Source: an uncultured Collinsella sp. (GTDB taxonomy: Bacteria; Actinomycetota; Coriobacteriia; Coriobacteriales; Coriobacteriaceae). Taken from it: 64,000 bases of DNA. The notes beneath the pieces were generated by a model that worked only from the letters and a program-made list of their open reading frames with translations, did not search any database and was not told where the DNA came from. Shown one piece after another: positions 7,413 through 16,222 of the stretch (positions within the stretch are counted from its first letter, which is position 1; each line of letters opens with the position of its first letter). Both the position numbers and the translations under genes were made by a program. The stretch spans positions 62,001 to 126,000 of the forward strand of contig CAKUON010000004.1 of the NCBI GenBank assembly GCA_934668875.1, read 5' to 3'.

Positions 7413-8060
7413 ATGCGCGTGCTTGATTTGACTCACACTATTAGGGAAGACATGCCGGTATTTCCCGGAGCCGATACACCCAAGCTGCTGCCGTCGAGCA
7501 CCTACGAGCACGACGGATTTAAAGAGACGCTCATGCAGATGTACGCCCATACGGGGACGCATATGGATTCACCGGCGCATCTGTTTGCCGACCGCACGAC
7601 ACTCGATGCGTTTCCGGCAAGCCAGTTTATAGGCAGGGCATTGGTTGTCGATTGCCGCATGCTCGCCGAGGGTGAGGCCATTACTGTGGAGCAGCTCCAT
7701 CCCTATGGCGATAAGGTGACCCAAGCCGAGTTTTTGCTGTTCAACTTGGGTTGGGATAAGCGCTGGGGAACCGAGGCGTACTTTGGCGACTATCCTTGCG
7801 TGGACGACGAGGTGTTGGACCTGATCATCGACGGCGGCTACAAGGGCGTCGGCTTTGATGTAATTGGACTCGACCCCATCGCGGACGAAAACCTGACGCG
7901 CCACAAGAAGTTGTTCCGCGCATGCGATATCGTTAACATCGAGAATCTTAAGGACTTGGACTGTTGCGGCGACGATCTGTTCTGGTTTAGCTGCGCACCG
8001 CTCAAAATTGAGGATTGCGACGGCTCGCCCATTCGCGCAATCGCGTGGTTTGAGGATTAA
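7413..8060 (+). CDS. Cyclase-family (kynurenine formamidase-like) metal hydrolase
   Basis: A 215-residue protein of the cyclase family (PF04199). The metal site HTGTHMDSPAH is at about 46-56, with a conserved GVGFDVIGLDPI and a C-terminal IENLKDLD, as in arylformamidase and isatin hydrolase relatives that hydrolyse amides or cyclic amides with divalent metal. I start at the ATG at 7413, giving MRVLDLTHTIREDMPVFPG, the normal family N-terminus, with GGGGATT upstream; a start 27 bases earlier adds a basic stretch absent from relatives. No tryptophan-catabolic neighbours are seen, so kynurenine is not implied. The SIS gene upstream is separated by a terminator. Substrate unknown. Confidence 0.85.
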   Translation: MRVLDLTHTIREDMPVFPGADTPKLLPSSTYEHDGFKETLMQMYAHTGTHMDSPAHLFADRTTLDAFPASQFIGRALVVDCRMLAEGEAITVEQLHPYGDKVTQAEFLLFNLGWDKRWGTEAYFGDYPCVDDEVLDLIIDGGYKGVGFDVIGLDPIADENLTRHKKLFRACDIVNIENLKDLDCCGDDLFWFSCAPLKIEDCDGSPIRAIAWFED

Positions 8061-8123
8061 AGCGCCCTGTTCCATCTGTCGAAAAAACATTCACCTTCGA
8101 TTCGCAAGCGTGTCGTTTGAGTC

Positions 8124-8163
8124 AAAAAGCGGGCCGCGCCGGGGATTTCCGACGCAGCCCGCT
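8124..8163 (-). terminator. Rho-independent terminator of the 2-hydroxyacid dehydrogenase gene
   Basis: On the minus strand GCGGGC pairs with GCCCGC around an inner GC-rich stem, followed by TTTTT. It lies 44 bases beyond the dehydrogenase stop. Confidence 0.82.
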
Positions 8164-8206
8164 TGGTATTGCGCTTAGATTCACGAGGTGTCGCGGCAAC
8201 CGACGC

Positions 8207-9184
8207 TTACTTGGCGTCGTATGCCTCGGCTTCCCACCAGTCGAGCTGGGCGATGTTGTCGCGGATGTGCTGGCAGCTCTTGTGGAAGCCCTCGAGTTCG
8301 TGCTCGGAAAGGTCGAGTGTGTAGACCTCCTCGACGCCCTCGGCACCGATCACGCAGGGCAGGGAGGTAAAGATACCCTCCTCGCCATACTGGCCGGTCA
8401 TAAGCGTAGAGGCCGAAAGCACGGCGTGCTCGTTGTGCAGCACGGCGGCGCAGACGCGCGCGGCGGAGTTGGCAACGGCGTACTCGGTGCACTGCTTGCC
8501 CTGGTAGGTCACATAGCCGCCCTTGCGTGCAAGCTCCTCGACCTCCATGTGGTCGAAGGCGTACTTGTCGGGGTTCTCGGCCTGAAGCTCGTTGAGGTTT
8601 TTGCCAGCGATGGTTGCGGCCTTAAAGGCAGCCAGCTGGCTAAAGCCGTGCTCGCCGATCATGTAGGCGTCGATGGACTTGGGGCTCACGCCGACCTTCT
8701 TGGAGATCTCGGTGCGCAAGCGGGCGGAGTCCAGACCGCAGCCCGAGCCGATGATCTTCTTGGGATCGTAGCCGGTCAGGTGCCACAGCTCGGTGCACAC
8801 GACGTCGCAGGGGTTGGAGATGCTCACGAAGATGCCGTCAAAGCCGGCGTCGACGATGCGCTTGGCAAAGGAGCGGGCGGCGTCGGTGGTAAAGAACAGC
8901 TCGCCGTCGCGGTTGCCGGCGGCCAGCGCGACCTTGCCGGCAGCGTTGACGATGACGTCGCAGCAGGCAAGCTCCTCGTAGTGGTCGTAGCAGTTGACGA
9001 TCTTGGTGTTGTACGGGACAAACGAAAGGGAGTCGCGCAGGTCCTGGACCTCGGACGTCACTTTGGCCTCGTTGATATCGCACAGGTACAGCTCATCGGC
9101 AATGCCCTGCATGAGCAGGCTGTTGGCGACATGTGCTCCTACGTGGCCCTGGCCGACCACACCGATCTTACGCGTCTGGTACAT
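8207..9184 (-). CDS. L-lactate/L-2-hydroxyacid dehydrogenase
   Basis: A 325-residue NAD-dependent enzyme of the lactate/malate dehydrogenase family. The Rossmann loop is GQGHVG at 11-16, the substrate Arg/Asp pair lies in LDSARLR (about 151-157), and the catalytic His179 is in IGEHG. The active-site loop reads VALAAGNRDGE, unlike the GQR loop of standard LDH and closer to L-2-hydroxyisocaproate dehydrogenases, so branched 2-oxo acids are possible substrates. It would regenerate NAD+ in fermentation. The ATG at 9184 follows AAAGGAT; the 31 codons upstream look untranslated. Divergent from metA. Family is firm, substrate preference uncertain. Confidence 0.86.
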   Translation of the reverse strand: MYQTRKIGVVGQGHVGAHVANSLLMQGIADELYLCDINEAKVTSEVQDLRDSLSFVPYNTKIVNCYDHYEELACCDVIVNAAGKVALAAGNRDGELFFTTDAARSFAKRIVDAGFDGIFVSISNPCDVVCTELWHLTGYDPKKIIGSGCGLDSARLRTEISKKVGVSPKSIDAYMIGEHGFSQLAAFKAATIAGKNLNELQAENPDKYAFDHMEVEELARKGGYVTYQGKQCTEYAVANSAARVCAAVLHNEHAVLSASTLMTGQYGEEGIFTSLPCVIGAEGVEEVYTLDLSEHELEGFHKSCQHIRDNIAQLDWWEAEAYDAK

Positions 9185-9394
9185 ATACGTATCCTTTCGG
9201 CCGAGTTTTTCGCGTCGAACCATTGTAGCGTCCTGCTGCCACTTTGCTAGGCTAAAGCGCCGTAGATTTTTGGACATGCCTTAATCTCTACTTTTGGAGT
9301 GATTTGGGCCGCTGACGGCATCGCTGGGCGATGTGCTCGCGCGGATGGGGCCGGTCGTTGTACCATAGCTGCAACTGACTCGTAAGGAGCATCC

Positions 9395-10321
9395 ATGCCC
9401 ATTCGCATCCCCGACGCCCTCCCTGCCGCCGCGCAGCTCGAGAGCGAGAACATCTTTGTCATGACCGAGTACCGCGCGCTGCACCAGGACATCCGTCCGC
9501 TGCGCGTGCTCATCCTCAACCTCATGCCCACCAAGATTGCCACCGAGACGCAGATCATGCGCAAGCTCTCCAACACGCCGCTGCAGGTGGAGGTGGACCT
9601 GCTGCGCACCAAGACGCACGAGGCCACGCACGTGAGCGCCGGCCACTTGGAGACGTTCTACCGCACGTTCGACGACATCCGCGACATCCACTACGACGGC
9701 CTGATCATCACGGGCGCGCCGGTGGAGCAGATGCCGTTCGAAGAGGTCGACTACTGGCCCGAGCTCTGCCAGATCATGGATTGGTCCACCACGCACGTGC
9801 ACTCTACGCTGCACATTTGTTGGGGCGCGCAGGCTGGCCTGTACCATCATTACGGTATCCAGAAGTACGACCTGCCGGCAAAGGCGAGCGGTGTGTTCGA
9901 GCATTATCTGGTGAAGCCGCAAAGCCCGCTGGTCCGCGGCTTCGACGACCGTTTCTATGCCGTGCATTCGCGCAACACCGATGTGCGCCGCGAGGACGTG
10001 GAGGCCGAGCCGCAGCTTGAGGTCGTGGCCGTGTCCGACGAGGTGGGCTTGTACATCGTCAAGTCGACCGACAGCCGCCGCTTCTTTGTCTTTGGCCATC
10101 CCGAGTACGATACCGACACGTTGCGCTTGGAGTACGAGCGCGACGTGAAGCGCGGGCTCAACCCCCAGGTGCCGGCGCATTACTTCCCAGGTGACGACCC
10201 CACCGCCGAGCCGCGTAACGTCTGGCGCAGCCAGGCTCAGCTGTTCTACACCAACTGGCTCAACTACTACGTCTACCAGACCACGCCCTACGACCTGGCC
10301 CGCGCCGGCGAGGAGCATTAG
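9395..10321 (+). CDS. metAA: Homoserine O-acetyltransferase, MetA type
   Basis: A 308-residue MetA-family acyltransferase that activates homoserine for methionine synthesis. The catalytic triad is visible: Cys142 in HICWGAQAG, His235 and Glu237 in FGHPEYD. Residue 111 is Glu (GAPVEQMPF); in this family Glu111 is associated with acetyl-CoA and Gly111 with succinyl-CoA, so acetyl transfer is the better call despite the common succinyltransferase name. TAAGGAG precedes the ATG. It is divergent from the dehydrogenase and followed by repeat B copy 2, whose palindrome plus T-run could end the transcript. No SAM riboswitch or S-box is recognisable in the 210-base upstream gap. Confidence 0.95.
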   Translation: MPIRIPDALPAAAQLESENIFVMTEYRALHQDIRPLRVLILNLMPTKIATETQIMRKLSNTPLQVEVDLLRTKTHEATHVSAGHLETFYRTFDDIRDIHYDGLIITGAPVEQMPFEEVDYWPELCQIMDWSTTHVHSTLHICWGAQAGLYHHYGIQKYDLPAKASGVFEHYLVKPQSPLVRGFDDRFYAVHSRNTDVRREDVEAEPQLEVVAVSDEVGLYIVKSTDSRRFFVFGHPEYDTDTLRLEYERDVKRGLNPQVPAHYFPGDDPTAEPRNVWRSQAQLFYTNWLNYYVYQTTPYDLARAGEEH

Positions 10322-10367
10322 GCTACGGCTGTGGTCGTGGCTGCGGCTGTTGCTGTGCTCGCGGCGT

Positions 10368-10487
10368 GACGAGCGTGGATTATCGGACACACGAGCGTGG
10401 ATTTTCGGACGTTTACAAATCGAGCGTGGATAATCTCCCACTTTTGACTTGAAACTAGGCTCAAAACGGGAGATTATCCACGCTCAT
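10368..10487. repeat. Palindromic repeat B, copy 2
   Basis: Two modules ACGAGCGTGGATT..CGGAC precede a 64-base palindrome with arms GAGCGTGGATAATCTCCC and its exact complement (10422-10485). ATTTTTTAT follows, so it may also terminate metA transcription. Same orientation as copy 3; the two bracket the gene at 10781-11743. Confidence 0.88.
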
Positions 10488-10780
10488 TTTTTATATGTAG
10501 ATGCCGATGGCTCGGCTAAGAGACGGTGCGTGCAGAGGCAAAGTCGCATTTGGCGTGGTCTTGAATCTCGACGGGTTTTTCTTTCTGATAATCCGATGGA
10601 CCAAGGCGCCAAATTGTGGAGACAGGGACCTCTCGACAACTGCCCTACCTGCAGATATAAGCCGTCAGCCTAAAACGCCCAAAACCGTCAAGCATTTGGT
10701 CAGCGCCTGGACAGCATTTGGTCAGACTTCGCATGAAACCGTCTGGTACGTTTGCGCCGTTCCAGGATTTGGGAGGCGAC
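10488..10780. other. Intergenic stretch with a short direct repeat
   Basis: No gene is convincing here. AGCATTTGGTCAG occurs at 10691-10703 and 10713-10725, just before the next gene; a similar TTTGGTCAGCG lies upstream of the Tad operon (about 48204). No clear promoter is visible. Confidence 0.4.
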
Positions 10781-11743
10781 ATGGGAAACATGACGGCGAA
10801 TCAAAGACTTACAAGCCACATTAAAGCATGCGAACAGCAGATGAGTTGCGTGTACGCGCGCACGGCGGCGGAGGCAAAGCAGATTGAGCGGCGGGTGGCG
10901 GCGGGAAGTCTCGAAGTGATCATGCCGGGGCTGTATGCGCGTCCGGAATATTGGTCCGAACTCAAGTTTCGACAGCGTTATCTGCATCGGGTGCGGGCCC
11001 TTGCACAAAAGCATCCCGACTGGACGTTTTGCTCCTATACGGCGGCTGTTATCTATGGCCTTTCGGTTTCGCATGCCAATTTGACGCACATCCATATCGC
11101 CGCGGCGCCGGCGCAATCGACGACGCCCGGCTCTCAGGTGATTCGCCATCGTTATGCTCGTCAAACACGGGCAATCCAGATGGATATTGCCGTGACCGAT
11201 ATCGATCAAACGATTACGGATTGTCTGGTCGATGCATCGTTTGTCGAGGGACTGATCATTGCGGACTCGGCGCTCCATGAGCAGCTGTTGTCGAAGGAAC
11301 ATCTCGTTGAGGCAATCAACAAGCTTGGCTTAAATCGTCGCGGTGTTGTGACGGCGCGAAGTGTTGTGCGGTGTGCCGATGGCCTGTCGGAAAGCGGTGG
11401 CGAGTCCAAGGCACGCGCGCTGATGATCGAGCGCGGCTGGCAGAAGCCGGAGCTGCAAGTTGAGCTGTTCGACCCAGTTGAGCCGGGGCGGCCGTATCGC
11501 GTTGACTACTTGTGGCGTGTGGGCGACCAGCTGATTATCGGTGAGTTCGACGGATTCGTTAAAAGTGAGAAGGCGGCGGAGGAGGGCAAGCTCGCAAAGG
11601 CGCAATTTGATGAGCGTCAGCGCGAGTCGAGGCTTTCGCTGCTTGATAACTGTAAGATCGTGCGCTTGTGCTGGGATGATCTGAGGGACCCGTCAAAGCT
11701 CGATCGTAAACTCAAAGTTGCCGGCGTACCGCGCGTGTGCTGA
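10781..11743 (+). CDS. AbiEi-like winged-helix plus nuclease-like (DUF559-type) protein
   Basis: A 320-residue protein of uncertain function. The N-terminal part (about 20-60, including ERRVAAGSLEVIMPGLYARPE) resembles the winged domain of AbiEi-type antitoxins and related regulators. The last 90 residues resemble restriction-endonuclease-fold DUF559/Vsr-like domains: YRVDYLWRVGD, then IIGEFDGFVK and ERQRESRLSLL, giving a plausible D...E-x-D...K site. I choose the ATG at 10781 because GGGAGG lies upstream; longer starts lack a ribosome site. No AbiEii toxin partner is adjacent. It is bracketed by two same-orientation copies of repeat B. It may be a defence or nuclease-type cargo gene; activity is not shown. 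Confidence 0.6.
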   Translation: MGNMTANQRLTSHIKACEQQMSCVYARTAAEAKQIERRVAAGSLEVIMPGLYARPEYWSELKFRQRYLHRVRALAQKHPDWTFCSYTAAVIYGLSVSHANLTHIHIAAAPAQSTTPGSQVIRHRYARQTRAIQMDIAVTDIDQTITDCLVDASFVEGLIIADSALHEQLLSKEHLVEAINKLGLNRRGVVTARSVVRCADGLSESGGESKARALMIERGWQKPELQVELFDPVEPGRPYRVDYLWRVGDQLIIGEFDGFVKSEKAAEEGKLAKAQFDERQRESRLSLLDNCKIVRLCWDDLRDPSKLDRKLKVAGVPRVC

Positions 11744-11767
11744 GGCGGTTGCAGGGCGTTGAGCCGC

Positions 11768-11886
11768 ACGAGCGTGGAAATCCGGACACACGAGCGTGGA
11801 TTTTTGGACGCTTGTTGAACGAGCGTGGATAATCTCCCGTTTTTGATTCGTAAGGGGGCTCAAAGTGGGAGATTATCCACGCTCAT
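11768..11886. repeat. Palindromic repeat B, copy 3
   Basis: Modules ACGAGCGTGGAAATCCGGAC and ACGAGCGTGGATTTTTGGAC are followed by the palindrome 11821-11885 with the same 18-base arms as copies 1 and 2. It lies between the stop of the nuclease-like gene and that of the convergent cyclo-ligase gene. Confidence 0.88.
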
Positions 11887-11910
11887 CGTGTGGGTGCGAT
11901 GCAATGGCGG

Positions 11911-12507
11911 TTAGGCGCTGACGATGTGGGGTAGCGGCAGGTCGTGGGCATCGGTGGGGATGTGGTCGACGCGCTGTTCGTCAAAGGCGATGCCGATGAT
12001 TTGGCATGCGGGCGAGAGCATGGGCAGGTAGCGGTCATAGCAGCCGCCGCCGTAGCCCAGGCGCGCGCCGGCGCGGTCGAAGGCTACGAGCGGCACGACG
12101 ATCATGTCGAGAGCGTCGGCAGGCACGATAGGGAAGCGGCTGCTGTCGATGTCCGTGGCCGCGAAGGCCCGCGTGGGGTGGGCGATAAACGGTGCCGCGG
12201 ATGCATCGTCGGCGGCAACTGCCCGCATACACATGCGCTGGCCACAAGCTGCGGCGTCTGTTGCCGAGAGCATGCACGGATAGGCCACGCGCCAGCCACG
12301 TTTGGCGGCAGCTGCGGCAAACGCGGCTGGGTTGACTTCGGAACCCATCGCGGCATAGACGGCAACGGTGTGCGGTGCCGCGGGATCCGAGCGACCCAGT
12401 CGCTCAACCAGCCGCGCACAGATAACGGCAGACTTCGCCGCCCGCACATCCAAATCAAGAGCGTCACGTCGGGCAATCACCGCCCGTCGCAACTCAGCCT
12501 TGTCCAT
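11911..12507 (-). CDS. 5-formyltetrahydrofolate cyclo-ligase
   Basis: A 198-residue MTHFS-family enzyme that converts 5-formyl-THF to 5,10-methenyl-THF using ATP. It begins MDKAELRRAVIARRDALD, the typical basic N-terminal helix that helps bind ATP phosphates, and carries the C-terminal ATP-binding loop LGYGGGCYDRYL. A short insertion rich in Ala and Cys sits near residues 85-110. The ATG at 12507 is preceded by GAGGAGGT; the nine upstream codons are unlikely to be used. Repeat C copy 2 lies just upstream in its leader, and repeat B copy 3 lies beyond its stop. Catalytic call is secure. Confidence 0.93.
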   Translation of the reverse strand: MDKAELRRAVIARRDALDLDVRAAKSAVICARLVERLGRSDPAAPHTVAVYAAMGSEVNPAAFAAAAAKRGWRVAYPCMLSATDAAACGQRMCMRAVAADDASAAPFIAHPTRAFAATDIDSSRFPIVPADALDMIVVPLVAFDRAGARLGYGGGCYDRYLPMLSPACQIIGIAFDEQRVDHIPTDAHDLPLPHIVSA

Positions 12508-12523
12508 CCCAACCTCCTCTAGC

Positions 12524-12576
12524 AAACCTGCCAAAAAGGGACAGGTTTATTTTGGCAGGTTTTATCTGGGCAAACA
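12524..12576. repeat. Palindromic repeat C, copy 2
   Basis: AAACCTGCCAAAA (12524-12536) pairs with TTTTGGCAGGTTT (12550-12562) around a GGGACAGG loop and continues TATCTGGGCAAAC. 38 bases are identical to copy 1 at 1049-1086. It lies 17 bases upstream of the cyclo-ligase ATG, in its leader. Confidence 0.82.
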
Positions 12577-12616
12577 CCCAAACCACCGCACAAACCATCG
12601 CAAAAGGGGGCAGTTC

Positions 12617-12679
12617 ATGGACACCTTCGTGGGTTTTGACGAAGAGCGGGTGTTCGCGGCGGTTTGTCTAGATCTGTAA
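12617..12679 (+). pseudogene. Short ORF, possible gene-start remnant
   Basis: A 20-codon frame beginning MDTFVGFDEER, with AAAGGGGG upstream of the ATG, runs directly into repeat D and stops there. Good translation signals followed by an abrupt switch to repeat sequence suggest the start of a gene cut off by the repeat. A real short peptide or chance cannot be excluded. Confidence 0.3.
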
Positions 12680-12806
12680 CAGTAACTCGGCAAAATCGGA
12701 CCTAGATGTTACAGATTGAGACAAAGGGCCGGCACCATTCGGAAACGTCTCGATCTGTAACATCTGGAGCCAATATTGCCGCCTAGATGTTACAGATTGA
12801 GACAAA
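12663..12806. repeat. Palindromic repeat D, two tandem palindromes
   Basis: Palindrome 1 (12663-12725): TTTGTCTAGATCTGTAACA with TGTTACAGATTGAGACAAA. Palindrome 2 (12747-12806): GTCTCGATCTGTAACATCT with AGATGTTACAGATTGAGAC. The right arms are direct repeats 79 bases apart. No ORF inside. Confidence 0.85.
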
Positions 12807-12851
12807 CCGCCGCAGTGGGCTGCGCCGCCCCGCCCAAGCAGCGGCAAAAGA

Positions 12852-12890
12852 AAAGGTAGATTTTCAGGCATGTCCCAAAAATCTACCTTT
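12852..12890 (-). terminator. Terminator of the M16 protease gene
   Basis: AAAGGTAGATTTT and AAAATCTACCTTT form a perfect 13-bp stem eight bases past the protease stop. On the minus strand the stem ends in TTTTC. It could work in both directions. Confidence 0.8.
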
Positions 12891-12897
12891 GCTGTGG

Positions 12898-15800
12898 TTA
12901 GCCCATCAGGTCGACTACGTTAAAGCCGGCGTTGCTCTTGGCGATGACGTCGCGGCCGCCAAAGACGCAGGTGGGCGACTCGGCTGCGATGCGCGTCACG
13001 TCGGCGCCGAGCGAGCGCAGCTCACCGGGCGTGGCGGCGAGCATCTGGGCGCGACGCTCCTCGCGCGCATGCGGATCGAGCCCGGCCAGGTAGGTCGTGT
13101 TGCGGCGCTTGGTGAGCGCGTACGGCTTCACCGGCGCGTCCATGCCGCTCACGCAGCTCACGATAAAGCCCTCAAAGGCGGCCTCGTCGGGCTCAAAGCT
13201 GCCGAGCCATTCGCCCGCGCGCGCCACGCGCTCAATCGAGGGATCGATCGCCGGGTCGCGGTAGGTGTAGAACGCCGCCTGGCGCTCGCCGGCTGCGCGG
13301 AATCCGCAGCCGTACGCACCGCCCTTCACGCGGATTTCGTTCCACAGGTAGTCGTAGGAGAGTGCGTTGGCAGCCACGGCCCAAGCGCCTGTCACGTCGA
13401 GCCCCAAGCGACGCGGATCGCACGCACGCGCGGCAAAGCAGATATCGCTGGGGATGACGAAAGCCTCGTGGCGGTCGCGCGGCGTCGGCACCACGAGAGC
13501 GTCGCGGCCGGCATCGGCACCATCGCCCGCACCCAGCCCCAGGTCGCCCGCGGCATCCCAGTACGCGTCAAAGTCCTCGTCGCTGCCGGTAAAGCTCGCC
13601 ATGCAGCCATCGGCCACAAAGATGCGGCCTGCCAGCTCGGCAAGCTTGGTACGCAGCCCGTCCACGCGCTCGTCAAAGTGGTCGAGCAGATCGCGCAGGA
13701 ACAGGTAGAAGTCTACGCCCGAAAGCTGCTCGCGCACCACGGCCGAAGGCGAGCTGTAGCTCATCGCGCGACCGAGCGCCGCCGAGTGACCGTTGTTGAT
13801 AAAGCCCTGCTCAAGCCCAATGCGAATCTGCGTGAGCACGTCGCGCACGCGGTCGGCGTCGGCATCTGCCAAAAGCGTGCTCGACCATACCTCGCGCGGT
13901 AGGCTCGCCAGCGCGTCGATCTTTTCGGACAGGGCGCCGGCGCTCACCAGCAAGTAGGGGCGCACGCCGTCCACGTCGGGCTGGGTCATGACCTCGGTCG
14001 TAAAGCTCAAAAAGCCCAGCTTGCCGGCAAGCAAGTTGTCGAGCTCCTCGGCCGAGTGCTCGCTCGTGGGCAGCTGTTTGAGCAGGCGGCAGAGCAGTGT
14101 CACATAGGGCAGGTCCTCAAATGCGACGCAGCTCAGGTCGAAGTACTGCATGGCGTAGGCCAGACGGTTGGTGGGGATGCCGTGGCGCAGGCAGAGGATG
14201 GGCGCGGTCGTGTCCACGACCAGCGGCGGCTCGGGGCGCGCCTCGCCAATGTCGGACACGCGCAGGCGCGGCAGCGTGGCCTTGGCCTCGGGCGTGTCCT
14301 CGGCCTCCTGTGCGGCACGCAGCGCGGCCGTGCGCTCGACCACGTCGGCCAGCTCGGCATCGGTCATGGCATCGCGCTTGGCTGCCAGCTCGGCGGCCTC
14401 GGCGCCCTCCGAACCCGCGGCGGCGTCCACCGGCACCAGCTCGACCAGTGCCATGTGGTCGTTTTCCAGCGCCAACTCGCGCAGCAGGTCCTCAAAGAAG
14501 CTGCCGTCCAGCTCGCCTCGCAGCTCCTCGTACACCGGGCCGTACTTGAGCGCTAGCGTCGCGGCGTCGTCATCGTAGAGCCAGGTGCTCAGCGCGTCGC
14601 ACGCAATGGCCACGCCGTCGGCGATACCGTAGTCGCGCTGGCGCAGGTCGTATTCGTTGCTGCTGATGATGGCTTCCAGGCGCTCGCGCGGAACGCCGTG
14701 CTCGCACAGGTCGCGGCAGGCGTCCTGGAACACGCGGCGCAGCTCGCGCGCCACGCCGGGCTGTGCGTTTTGCAGCATGATGAGCTCGTAGGGCTGCAGG
14801 CTTTCGGCCGCGGTGTAGCTCACCACGTTGCCGCCCAGGCCGGCGGCCAGAATGGCCTTCTTAACCGGTGCTTCGTTGGAGCCCAGCAGCGCCTCGAACA
14901 AGATGTCCGCCGCGATCGTGCGCTTGCGGTCGAGTGCGCTGCCCAGCACCAGGCCCAGGCCCACCAGGGCGTTTTCGGGCGTAGTGGCCATCTCGACGCG
15001 CTTATACTCGCAGGTCACGGGCGCCTGCACGCCCAGCGGATTGGGCGCCAGCGTGGACGGGTCCTCGCCGGCGGCAACGGCTGCGTCCATGCGCCGGCTT
15101 GCGGCGCTTGGCTGCGACAGATAACGCTCGTCCAAAAAGGCCAGCGCGCGGTCCACGTCCAGGTCGCCGTAAAGCGTGATATAGGAGTTGGAAGGATTGT
15201 AGTGGCGTGCGTGCGTGTCCAGGAACTGCTCGTAGGTGAGCGCAGGAATCGCGCGCGGGTCGCCACCGCTCTCGTGCGCATAGGCGGTGTCGGGATAGAG
15301 CGCGGCGTTGACGGCGTCGTCAAGCACGCTCATGGGGTCGGACAGCGCGCCCTTCATCTCGTTGAACACCACGCCGTTATAGCGCAGCGTGCCCTCACGC
15401 AGGCTCGCGGAGCTGCCGTCGCCCTCGGCCTCGGCGCCCTCCGGCAGGTCCAGCTCGTAGTGCCAACCCTCCTGCTCAAAAATGGTGGGCTTGGTATAGA
15501 TGGCCGGGTTGAACACCGCGTCCAGGTACACGTCCATCAGGTTGTACAGGTCCTGCTCGTTGGTGGTGGCAACGGGGTAGATGGTCTTGTCGGGGTAGGT
15601 CATGGCGTTGAGGAACGTCTGCATGGAGCTCTTGATCAGGTCGACAAACGGCTCCTTGACGGGGAACTTAGCCGATCCGCACAGCACCGAGTGTTCAAGA
15701 ATATGGAACACACCGGTGGAATCGGCCGGCGGCGTCTTAAAGCCAATGGCAAAGGCCTTGTTTTCGTCGTCGCACGCCAGGTACAGCAGGCGAGCGCCCG

Positions 15801-15942
15801 AGGCGGTGTGGCGCAGCACGTAGGCGTCCGAGTCGAGCTCGGGCACGGTCTCGCAGCGCTCGACGGCAAAGCCGTGGCAGGTGGTGCCGGGCACCAGCAG
15901 TGCGGCGGCAGCGGCGCGCGGGTCGGTTGAGGTGGTGGGCAT
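12898..15942 (-). CDS. M16C-family zinc metalloprotease (PreP-like)
   Basis: A 1014-residue peptidase of the pitrilysin/insulinase superfamily, subfamily M16C, which degrades peptides in a closed chamber made of two halves. The inverted zinc motif HxxEH is HILEH at 80-84, followed by SVLCGSAKFPVKEPFVDLIK, a hallmark of presequence-protease-like enzymes. Four M16 domains fit the length, and the C-terminal half has KGGAYGCGF, the conserved substrate-binding segment. No signal peptide is seen, so it is probably cytosolic. The ATG at 15942 follows AAAGGAGA; the 58 upstream codons are ignored. Monocistronic with its own terminator. The precise peptide substrates are unknown. Confidence 0.93.
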   Translation of the reverse strand: MPTTSTDPRAAAAALLVPGTTCHGFAVERCETVPELDSDAYVLRHTASGARLLYLACDDENKAFAIGFKTPPADSTGVFHILEHSVLCGSAKFPVKEPFVDLIKSSMQTFLNAMTYPDKTIYPVATTNEQDLYNLMDVYLDAVFNPAIYTKPTIFEQEGWHYELDLPEGAEAEGDGSSASLREGTLRYNGVVFNEMKGALSDPMSVLDDAVNAALYPDTAYAHESGGDPRAIPALTYEQFLDTHARHYNPSNSYITLYGDLDVDRALAFLDERYLSQPSAASRRMDAAVAAGEDPSTLAPNPLGVQAPVTCEYKRVEMATTPENALVGLGLVLGSALDRKRTIAADILFEALLGSNEAPVKKAILAAGLGGNVVSYTAAESLQPYELIMLQNAQPGVARELRRVFQDACRDLCEHGVPRERLEAIISSNEYDLRQRDYGIADGVAIACDALSTWLYDDDAATLALKYGPVYEELRGELDGSFFEDLLRELALENDHMALVELVPVDAAAGSEGAEAAELAAKRDAMTDAELADVVERTAALRAAQEAEDTPEAKATLPRLRVSDIGEARPEPPLVVDTTAPILCLRHGIPTNRLAYAMQYFDLSCVAFEDLPYVTLLCRLLKQLPTSEHSAEELDNLLAGKLGFLSFTTEVMTQPDVDGVRPYLLVSAGALSEKIDALASLPREVWSSTLLADADADRVRDVLTQIRIGLEQGFINNGHSAALGRAMSYSSPSAVVREQLSGVDFYLFLRDLLDHFDERVDGLRTKLAELAGRIFVADGCMASFTGSDEDFDAYWDAAGDLGLGAGDGADAGRDALVVPTPRDRHEAFVIPSDICFAARACDPRRLGLDVTGAWAVAANALSYDYLWNEIRVKGGAYGCGFRAAGERQAAFYTYRDPAIDPSIERVARAGEWLGSFEPDEAAFEGFIVSCVSGMDAPVKPYALTKRRNTTYLAGLDPHAREERRAQMLAATPGELRSLGADVTRIAAESPTCVFGGRDVIAKSNAGFNVVDLMG

Positions 15943-16132
15943 ATGCAGTCTCCTTTGACGCCCCAGCGGGGGCGAATCGAGTCGAATCCTCGAGAGTATA
16001 CCCATATGGGGCCGCGGCTCTGCGGCGAACTGAAGACGATGTGGGTGGACTAGCCTAACTAGGTTGATAACGAATGCCGCGGGTAGCCGCTGCATCCCGC
16101 TAAAGTGAAATAACACCCCGTTTACCGAATCA

Positions 16133-16157
16133 TTTAGGAAATATATGGACTCCTAAA
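16133..16157. promoter_or_regulatory. Candidate operator upstream of GntR gene
   Basis: A perfect inverted repeat TTTAGGA-N11-TCCTAAA lies 66 bases before the regulator start, in an AT-rich promoter region. It may bind the GntR/UTRA protein; inferred from position only. Confidence 0.4.
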
Positions 16158-16222
16158 AAGTTCTAATACAATATAAGTCATCTATCTATAAGCTGCTGAT
16201 TCCTTGCAAAGGTATGGTTGAT

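Noticed and set aside
10781..11743. Complete AbiE type IV toxin-antitoxin system
   Set aside because: Only an AbiEi-like N-terminal region is suggested; no AbiEii nucleotidyltransferase gene is adjacent.
12787..13902. 371-codon plus-strand open frame over the M16C protease gene
   Set aside because: It is the antisense shadow of a clear protease frame; high GC and codon bias keep the opposite frame open. No ribosome site or family resemblance.
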